NCBI GenBank assembly: GCA_900553355.1
Contig: USDK01000054.1
Location: 1-17,587, forward strand
From: an uncultured Lachnospiraceae bacterium
GTDB lineage: Bacteria > Bacillota > Clostridia > Lachnospirales > Lachnospiraceae
Reading direction: 5' to 3'
Length of the DNA: 17,587 bases
Below are positions 8,609-13,123 of the stretch, piece after piece. The notes under the pieces were generated by a model, which saw only the letters and a program-made list of their open reading frames with translations, made no database searches and was not told the DNA's origin. The position numbers and the translations under genes are program-made. Numbering within the stretch: the first letter of the stretch is position 1; each line of letters begins with the position of its first letter.

Positions 8609-9012
8609 CAGTTTTTTTCCTCCTTCTTTGCAGACGGAGCCCCCTGTTTTGCCAGCCAGCTTTCCGCGCTTTTCTTCGGCAGGTTTCCCATTCGTTCCGG
8701 CAGGACAACTGCCTCCATAATCTGTTCAATAACCCGGTGGAATCCTTGTACCTCTGCATCATACTTCTGTACATCAATCCTTCTTTGTGCATGAGCCGCC
8801 TGGGAAATACGGCTTAACTGTTCTCCAATCCGGTGCAGTTCCCTCATCATGGAATAGTAATCCGGCGGCGGTTCATCCCTTGGTATAAGCCCATTTACCA
8901 GCTGACGTAAGTATGCCTCCCTGCTTAATCCGCTTTTCTTTACACATTTATTAAGTCTTTCAGCTTCCTTACGGTTCAGCCTGAACAATATGGATACATT
9001 TCTCTGTCTCAT
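8599..9012 (-). CDS. mobC: MobC-family relaxosome accessory protein
   Basis: This 137-aa protein starts RQRNVSILFRLNRKEAERL, a ribbon-helix-helix-like N-terminus. KKSGLSREAYLRQLVNG follows, the hallmark of MobC proteins that bind oriT and assist strand opening for the relaxase. The C-terminal half is helical and charged (MMRELHRIGEQLSRISQAAH). The ATG at 9012 overlaps the DUF5688 stop as ATGA, with GGAG a few bases upstream. It overlaps the relaxase start by 10 bases, so the two are likely made in fixed ratio. Length is normal for the family. Confidence 0.9.
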   Translation of the reverse strand: MRQRNVSILFRLNRKEAERLNKCVKKSGLSREAYLRQLVNGLIPRDEPPPDYYSMMRELHRIGEQLSRISQAAHAQRRIDVQKYDAEVQGFHRVIEQIMEAVVLPERMGNLPKKSAESWLAKQGAPSAKKEEKNWWQ

Positions 9013-9986
9013 CTCTCCATCTCCCTGCTTCTTAATGATTCCGGCACCTGACGGATGGCCGCTTTTTCTCTGTCATACTCGTATACACAATCTGAAAGGC
9101 GTTCCTGGGGGCTTACTTCTGCACGATTGACCTCTCTTACCATCTCCCCAAGCTCTTTTGCCGAAAGATTTTTATCTTTTTCAACAATCAATACCTCATG
9201 AAGGGATGACGGCAGAATATAATAGCCTTCCGGGAACAACCGATCTACCTTTTCCATTACGCCCGGCACCGCTAACAAAGACGCTCCATAAGTTTTCCGC
9301 TCATTTGTCAGCACATAGAATCCTTCCTGCGGCAGATTTGCACATTCCACAGTTCCTTCCTTCAAAAGGTTTCTTTCTTCCCCTTTTCCTGTAAACATGG
9401 ACTTAAGCATATCTTCCATCGGTGTCAGCGTATTCGTTTCCCGGTTTTCCATGTTAGCGACAGCCTGATGATATAGTTCTGGCTCTGATATTCCCCACTG
9501 TTTCATGTGTCCATTCGTAATGCTCATGCTTGCCTGCATGTCATTTCCCTGATCCTGAAATACAATTCTATAGTAAACTGAAAGATCTGCTATTTTCCGG
9601 TGCGGCATCTGTCCCAGCATTTCTCTGTTTTCTGCCGTATGAACCAGAACCGGCTCGATTGACTGCCGGATATTTTCAAATTCCATCAGCTGCTGTGCAT
9701 TAATTTCTGTCCTGCATCCGCTATTTGCATTCTGGATATAACTGCTGGCGATATCTTTCAGCACAGTTCCAAGCTCTTTTCCCTGCCTGATGTCTTCAAA
9801 AAATGGTTCCAGATAAATAATCTGTGATATGGAACTGCCTTCCCTCTGAAATTCAATCCCTGTCATACGGATTCCATTGTTTTTCAAAACCTCTTTCACC
9901 TCGCACTGGACAGAGTCATATTCCCCAGGTAAATACCTGTGGATCTTCTCCACGATGTCTTCTGCAAATATCTTAACCGTGCTCAT
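9009..9986 (-). CDS. DUF5688-family protein of the mobilization module
   Basis: This 325-aa soluble protein has no transmembrane segment, signal peptide or obvious catalytic motif. The sequence (VKIFAEDIVEKIHRYLPGEY near the start; GFYVLTNERKTYGASLLAVP and FPEGYYILPSSLHEVLIV in the C-terminal half) looks like the DUF5688 proteins common in Lachnospiraceae ICEs and chromosomes. Their function is unknown. The ATG at 9986 is preceded by AAGGGGG at about 9 bases; a TTG at 10007 is possible but would start inside the ribosome site. The gene overlaps a 38-aa frame at its start by 14 bases and mobC at its end by 4. Its place inside the mobilization operon suggests a transfer-related role, which remains inference. 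Confidence 0.8.
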   Translation of the reverse strand: MSTVKIFAEDIVEKIHRYLPGEYDSVQCEVKEVLKNNGIRMTGIEFQREGSSISQIIYLEPFFEDIRQGKELGTVLKDIASSYIQNANSGCRTEINAQQLMEFENIRQSIEPVLVHTAENREMLGQMPHRKIADLSVYYRIVFQDQGNDMQASMSITNGHMKQWGISEPELYHQAVANMENRETNTLTPMEDMLKSMFTGKGEERNLLKEGTVECANLPQEGFYVLTNERKTYGASLLAVPGVMEKVDRLFPEGYYILPSSLHEVLIVEKDKNLSAKELGEMVREVNRAEVSPQERLSDCVYEYDREKAAIRQVPESLRSREMER

Positions 9987-10089
9987 CTTTCTTTTCCCCC
10001 TTCCCAATCTTTCTGGATATTCTGTCCTGATATTTCTTCATCCGTTTTTCTGCAGATTTACCTCTTCTCTTTAAAATCTCTATTCTCAT
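9973..10089 (-). CDS. Possible 38-aa basic peptide overlapping DUF3789-like and DUF5688 genes
   Basis: A short ATG frame starts MRIEILKRRGKSAEKRMKKY and ends QDRISRKIGKGEKKDEHG, with about 40% Lys/Arg. It has an AAGGAG ten bases upstream (inside the preceding 45-aa gene), overlaps that gene by 32 bases and overlaps the DUF5688 start by 14. This staircase of overlaps is what a translationally coupled operon produces, and a basic peptide next to a candidate oriT could bind DNA. It is too short for recognition, and coding by chance in this overlap cannot be excluded. Confidence 0.4.
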   Translation of the reverse strand: MRIEILKRRGKSAEKRMKKYQDRISRKIGKGEKKDEHG

Positions 10090-10195
10090 AATCTTTCCAC
10101 TCCTTCCATTCATCTGTGCGGTTGATCTGAAGCAGACACATCAGTATGACTCCCAATACGCCGCCTGCCATAAAGCTTACCAATATTCCTAACAT
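10058..10195 (-). CDS. DUF3789-like 45-aa single-helix membrane protein
   Basis: This 45-codon gene reads MLGILVSFMAGGVLGVILMC and then LLQINRTDEWKEWKDYENRDFKEKR. One glycine-rich membrane helix (about residues 3-22) is followed by a charged cytoplasmic tail. The pattern matches the very small DUF3789 proteins often found in Firmicutes ICEs. AAAGGAG sits 9 bases before the ATG at 10195. It lies between the candidate oriT and the DUF5688 gene. Function is unknown; membrane tethering of a partner is one possibility. Confidence 0.65.
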   Translation of the reverse strand: MLGILVSFMAGGVLGVILMCLLQINRTDEWKEWKDYENRDFKEKR

Positions 10196-10217
10196 CTCAT
10201 CATTCTCCTTTCAGGGG

Positions 10218-10290
10218 TTCCAGGGTCCGCCCTGGCAAGTGCCGTTTGGATGCCCGGCCTATGCCATGGCTATCCAACGGCGATGCTTGC
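10218..10290. other. Candidate origin of transfer (oriT) with nested inverted repeats
   Basis: The 148-base gap between the DUF3991 gene and the DUF3789-like gene holds two inverted repeats. The first is CCAGGG-TCCG-CCCTGG at 10220-10235, immediately followed on the plus strand by CAAGTGCC. The second is a long imperfect dyad with outer arms GCAAG (10235-10239) and CTTGC (10286-10290) and inner arms GCCGTTTGGATGCC (10241-10254) and GGCTATCCAACGGC (10268-10281). A compact GC-rich repeat directly beside a short AAGTG-like sequence is the usual plan of relaxase nick regions (RSF1010-type nic is TAAGTG/C). It lies upstream of mobC and relaxase. The alternative is a structured leader RNA on the minus strand. 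Confidence 0.5.
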
Positions 10291-10323
10291 TGGTATAAAA
10301 CATCTTCTCTGCCCCGTCTCCAT
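10270..10323 (-). CDS. Possible 17-aa leader ORF overlapping the candidate oriT
   Basis: An ATG at 10323 preceded by a strong GGAGGTG (7-base spacing) opens METGQRRCFIPASIAVG, then a TAG. The same frame continues open past the TAG for 26 further codons. The ribosome site is better than that of several real genes here, but the peptide is tiny and overlaps the inverted repeats. It may be a leader peptide or a chance product of a conserved DNA site. Confidence 0.25.
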   Translation of the reverse strand: METGQRRCFIPASIAVG

Positions 10324-10343
10324 CGTTTCCCACCTCCCCGTTT

Positions 10344-11309
10344 TTATGAACGTTCTGCCTGACGTTTTTCCCGAGGCTTTATTACCTGAATCCCCCTCCG
10401 CAGACATAATTCATCATTAAAATCTTTTCCACGGCACGGCGGCTTGTCCTGGCACTGATATTTCTCTGGAAGAATGACCTTGAGTGCTTCTGTCATCCTT
10501 CTTCCTGCCTTGTCATTATCAAGATGCATGTCCACTTTTCGGATTTCTGGATGTTCCTTCAGAAGACGTTCCAGGGCTGCCGGCACTTTACTCTCTTTAA
10601 TCTCCCCTGCCGGCTGATATACTCCTGCCAGTGACAGCAGGTGTTCCGCTCTCCATTTTTCACCGTCCAAAATCCGGATGGAGGCATATGACAGCAGATC
10701 AATCGGCGATTCAAATAAATGAACCGTCTCACTCTTGGTCTCTGCCGGAATTGCAAAAGAATACTTTTTGTCACTTCCGCTGGCCTCCCCGATAAAATCT
10801 GACCCTGTACCGCGCAAAGCTGCATACTTCGGCTTTCCCGTTCCATCCATACCAACAAAAACGGCGTTGTGATAATTCCGGCTCTCATACAGCCGTCCGG
10901 TTTCCAGGCAAAACCGGATCAGCTCCGGCGAGATTCCTCGCTTCTTCAGATACAAGATCACACGGTCTGCAGAAGCAGATGGTTCCGGTAAAAGCAGAAT
11001 TTTTTCTTTAGGCCGTTCTTCCTGAAGCTGCATCTGCAGCCGCATACTCCCCAGAGTCATCAGCTGCTCTGCTGCATCCAGAAAGGAATACCCTTCCACT
11101 TTGATCAGATAATCCAGAGCGCTTCTTCCCCCGATCCCCCGGCTCCACCACATCCATTTCCCATTAGATATTTTGAGGCTGTCATGAGTCTTGGTACAGT
11201 ACACATTACCGGCTACATGCACCAACTCTCCTGGGTCACTGGCTTTCAGATAAGTGTACAAGTCGATCCGTTTTAGCTCTTCTAAAACCTCCGGCTGGAT
11301 ATACGGCAT
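10344..11309 (-). CDS. DUF3991 and TOPRIM-domain protein (primase-like)
   Basis: This 321-aa protein has an N-terminal region resembling degenerate DnaG-type zinc-binding domains (residues about 15-85, with WMWWSRGIGGRSALDYLIKV). DUF3991 follows (about 115-190, DRVILYLKKRGISPELIRFC), then a TOPRIM fold with the conserved Glu at 200 (VHLFESPIDLLSYAS) and the Asp pair at 264 and 266 (MHLDNDKAGR). Such proteins are widespread in Firmicutes ICEs and are thought to act in DNA processing or priming of the transferred strand; the exact reaction is not established. The ATG at 11309 has AAAGGAG 9 bases upstream. It is the first gene of the transfer operon, behind leader hairpin A (11362-11403). Confidence 0.92.
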   Translation of the reverse strand: MPYIQPEVLEELKRIDLYTYLKASDPGELVHVAGNVYCTKTHDSLKISNGKWMWWSRGIGGRSALDYLIKVEGYSFLDAAEQLMTLGSMRLQMQLQEERPKEKILLLPEPSASADRVILYLKKRGISPELIRFCLETGRLYESRNYHNAVFVGMDGTGKPKYAALRGTGSDFIGEASGSDKKYSFAIPAETKSETVHLFESPIDLLSYASIRILDGEKWRAEHLLSLAGVYQPAGEIKESKVPAALERLLKEHPEIRKVDMHLDNDKAGRRMTEALKVILPEKYQCQDKPPCRGKDFNDELCLRRGIQVIKPREKRQAERS

Positions 11310-11361
11310 ATGTTTTCACTCCTTTCCTGCCCTAAGATTGACTTTCTGCTTATATCAGGGC

Positions 11362-11403
11362 AAAAAAATAACCGGTTGATTCTTAATTGAACCAATCGGT
11401 TAT
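11362..11403 (-). terminator. Leader hairpin A with U-tract (terminator or attenuator) upstream of DUF3991
   Basis: Arms at 11368-11382 and 11389-11403 form a 15-position stem in minus-strand RNA with one G-U pair and one mismatch, around a 6-base loop. Seven U residues (plus-strand A 11362-11368) follow. It could end transcripts of the 11447 gene, or act as a leader terminator for the DUF3991 operon. Its sequence and flanks are homologous to the hairpin upstream of parA (17281-17318). Confidence 0.75.
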
Positions 11404-11421
11404 GTAAAATTCTATTAATCA

Positions 11422-11448
11422 AATTGTGCAGACAGTGTCTGCACAATT
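11422..11448. terminator. Perfect 13-base inverted repeat at the end of the nuclease-like gene
   Basis: AATTGTGCAGACA (11422-11434) and its exact reverse complement TGTCTGCACAATT (11436-11448) flank a single central G. The repeat overlaps the stop codon of the 11447 gene. In RNA it would fold into a stable stem on either strand. The downstream U-tract is poor on the minus strand, so it may be an mRNA 3'-end stabiliser, a weak bidirectional terminator or a protein-binding or boundary site. Confidence 0.6.
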
Positions 11449-12205
11449 AATACTGCACGCCATTAATTTTACAATGAATCGCCTTGTCTTTCGCTATACC
11501 TATATAAAACCTGTCATTATTAGAATCTACTAAAAGATTCGCCCTGTTTCTTTCGATAGTTCTCAAAATATCTTCCTTATCTTCCGTTGAATATTTATAT
11601 TCCTTCTTTCTAATTAAGTCTGACTTTTTATCAAATGCAAACACATAACGGATTAGATCGATATCCTGCAGCGGCATATATTTCTCTTTCTGCTGCTGTG
11701 ATCTTCCACTTTCATCTATCCAACTTGAAATACAATATTTAGTCAAATGAATCTCAGCATTAACCTGAATATTTTTATTGCATTTCCATCCCAGCATATA
11801 TCCTGAATGAATATCGGTAAGCAAAATATCAACATTGCTTAATTTCTTGCTGCTCAGCAGTTCATTATAGTTAATCGCCAAGGGTCCCTGATTATTCCAG
11901 AAAATTTCTGTAGAATGTTCAAAGTTCACTACCTTTTTATACATTTTAGAAGTAACGGAAATGTTATTAGGAATGATTCTCCTTGATATTGGCCGTCCAT
12001 TTCTAATATCTCTATATAAAGCATACGGAGACCTGTATCCATTGGAATTATAAATTGGCTTTGCGATTCCCATCAAATGAGGAAAGTTTTCTTTTTCTCC
12101 TATTAGAATAAAGCTTTTCCCATGATATGTGCTCACTAAATAGAACGTCTCCAAATAGTTCTTCTGATAATAATCCGCACAGCGTTGTATATTTGTTATA
12201 TCCAT
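11447..12205 (-). CDS. PBECR4-like nuclease candidate, putative toxin behind a structured RNA
   Basis: This 252-aa soluble protein is clearly more AT-rich than its neighbours. The segment SFILIGEKENFPHLMGIAKP (residues 31-50) and the later SGYMLGW (134-140) and DRFYIGIAKD (231-240) resemble the PBECR4 class of Barnase/EndoU/RelE-fold nucleases known from phage and mobile elements. This is recognition by eye, and active-site residues are not assigned. The ATG at 12205 has AGGAG close upstream; an in-frame TTG at 12235 lies inside the terminator hairpin and is rejected. A promoter, a small RNA and a perfect terminator precede it, as in type III toxin-antitoxin loci. It ends in a 27-base palindrome. 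I see no HEPN RxxxxH motif, which argues against an AbiF/Abi_2 toxin. An alternative is an unrelated defence or accessory protein. Confidence 0.6.
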   Translation of the reverse strand: MDITNIQRCADYYQKNYLETFYLVSTYHGKSFILIGEKENFPHLMGIAKPIYNSNGYRSPYALYRDIRNGRPISRRIIPNNISVTSKMYKKVVNFEHSTEIFWNNQGPLAINYNELLSSKKLSNVDILLTDIHSGYMLGWKCNKNIQVNAEIHLTKYCISSWIDESGRSQQQKEKYMPLQDIDLIRYVFAFDKKSDLIRKKEYKYSTEDKEDILRTIERNRANLLVDSNNDRFYIGIAKDKAIHCKINGVQY

Positions 12206-12223
12206 ATTTTCTCCTATAATGAA

Positions 12224-12249
12224 CAAAAGCCCCAATCCAGGGGCTTTTG
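12224..12249 (-). terminator. Perfect intrinsic terminator between small RNA and nuclease-like gene
   Basis: A 10-base perfect stem (CAAAAGCCCC at 12224-12233 and GGGGCTTTTG at 12240-12249) surrounds a 6-base loop. On the minus strand the GC-rich stem is followed by UUUUGUU, and on the plus strand by UUUUGCU, so it can work in both directions. It sits 19 bases before the nuclease-like ATG. Most transcripts from the upstream promoter should therefore stop here, with only readthrough reaching the gene. Confidence 0.85.
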
Positions 12250-12352
12250 CTAATGGCTATCGTTCACGATTATTTTTTTAACAGGGGAGTGCCCGGATCG
12301 GCCATTACGATTCCCTCAGCTAGTGAGCCTGTATATTATATAATATTTCTGT
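12224..12352 (-). ncRNA. Structured small RNA with predicted pseudoknot (putative RNA antitoxin or regulatory leader)
   Basis: The minus strand between the promoter and the terminator has no ORF but many complementary segments. These are a CTCA/TGAG hairpin (12324-12327 with 12315-12318) and a bulged stem GGAATCG/CGATCC (about 12308-12314 with 12295-12300). The 7-base loop of that stem, TAATGGC (12301-12307), is fully complementary to GCCATTA at 12251-12257. That long-range pairing forms a pseudoknot. An A7 run (12273-12279 as A in minus RNA) and a small ATCG-TGAA-CGAT hairpin (12259-12270) lie in the connecting loop. Predicted length is about 105-130 bases, ending at the intrinsic terminator. 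Type III antitoxin RNAs are likewise pseudoknotted, but a riboswitch-like leader is the alternative. Confidence 0.6.
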
Positions 12353-12358
12353 TACGAA

Positions 12359-12387
12359 ATTTTATACCATACTTTTATATCTGTCAA
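12359..12387 (-). promoter_or_regulatory. Strong sigma-A-type promoter for the small RNA/nuclease cassette
   Basis: The minus strand has a perfect TTGACA at 12387-12382, a 17-base spacer and TAAAAT at 12364-12359 (an overlapping TATAAA gives a 15-base spacer). A second -10-like TATAAT lies at 12340-12335 without a matching -35. Transcription would start near 12352, at the head of the structured RNA. This is the best consensus promoter I found in the window. Confidence 0.75.
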
Positions 12388-12498
12388 TAGTATTTTTTAG
12401 GTCTTCTCTTTTTCACTTATATTATATTATAAAACAGATAAAAAAACAATCTCAGAGGCTAAAATTTCATTTTCATGTTCGGTTATAGAGATAGTTTC

Positions 12499-12972
12499 TT
12501 ACCGTTCCAGCTCATCTTCTCTTTCCAGAAACATCTCTCTTCGCTCTTCCCGGAAACTATACATCTCCCCACTTGTCCCACCTACGATGATATGATCCAT
12601 AAGTTCAATTCCCATAATTCTTCCGCCCTTGATCAACTGTCTTGTGACCCTGACATCCTCCCTGGACGGCCTTATGCTTCCGCTCGGATGATTATGGAGC
12701 GCAATCATACCGCTGGCATTGGAAAGGATCGCGCTTTTAAATACTTCCCTGGGACTGACTATCGTTGCATTAATGCAGCCAACACTTACGATATTCATAT
12801 TAATGACCTGGCAGTTGCTCTTCAGATTCAGTACACACAGGATCTCTCTATCATATGCAGCCATCTCCTCTGCCATAAATTCTAGCACTGCTTTCGGTGT
12901 TTCCAGCCTTTTTTCACTATAGAGGGACGGTTCCTTGACCAGACGGATATTAACCACTTTCAGTTCATCCAT
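12499..12972 (-). CDS. radC: RadC/JAB-domain protein
   Basis: This 157-aa protein is the JAMM/MPN domain of RadC. The metal motif HNHPSGSIRPSREDV is at residues 93-107, with His93, His95, Ser103 and Asp106 in the expected spacing, and MDHIIVG follows at 125-131. The N-terminal helix-hairpin-helix of chromosomal RadC is absent, as is common in mobile-element copies. The biochemical role is unsettled; the old DNA-repair name is not well supported. The ATG at 12972 has AAGGAGG 9 bases upstream and overlaps the 45-aa gene by 8 bases. A TTG at 13011 is rejected for lack of a site. I see only a T-rich stretch, not a good hairpin, downstream. Confidence 0.92.
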   Translation of the reverse strand: MDELKVVNIRLVKEPSLYSEKRLETPKAVLEFMAEEMAAYDREILCVLNLKSNCQVINMNIVSVGCINATIVSPREVFKSAILSNASGMIALHNHPSGSIRPSREDVRVTRQLIKGGRIMGIELMDHIIVGGTSGEMYSFREERREMFLEREDELER

Positions 12973-13102
12973 TTTTCGCTCCCTCCTTATCCATTTCCCA
13001 GCTTTCCTCAAATTCTATCGCCAGCAGGGTTCTTTCCTCCATCTTCTCTACAATCTCTTTTAAGGGTGCCTTTCCGGCACCCTCCACTTCACACCATATC
13101 AT
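12965..13102 (-). CDS. 45-aa hypothetical protein coupled to radC
   Basis: The frame reads MIWCEVEGAGKAPLKEIVEK and then MEERTLLAIEFEESWEMDKE and GAKNG, an acidic, probably helical peptide. AAAAGGAG sits 7 bases before the ATG at 13102, and the stop overlaps the radC start by 8 bases. It begins 21 bases after the surface-protein stop. I do not recognise a family. A hairpin GGGTGCC/GGCACCC (13064-13070 with 13076-13082) lies inside it and could affect translation or transcription. Confidence 0.55.
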   Translation of the reverse strand: MIWCEVEGAGKAPLKEIVEKMEERTLLAIEFEESWEMDKEGAKNG

Positions 13103-13123
13103 TCCGCTGCTCCTTTTCCAGAA

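Noticed and set aside
11447..12205. Idea that the AT-rich protein is an AbiF/Abi_2 HEPN toxin with its known associated RNA
   Set aside because: I find no RxxxxH motif and the sequence around FPHLMGI looks like PBECR4-type nucleases. The RNA association alone does not make it AbiF.
12224..12352. CRISPR or ToxI-style tandem repeat array in the leader
   Set aside because: No direct repeats of 20 or more bases exist here; the region is a single structured unit.
12475..12885. 136-codon plus-strand ORF opposite radC
   Set aside because: RadC on the minus strand has the complete metal motif and a good ribosome site; the plus frame shows no family resemblance.
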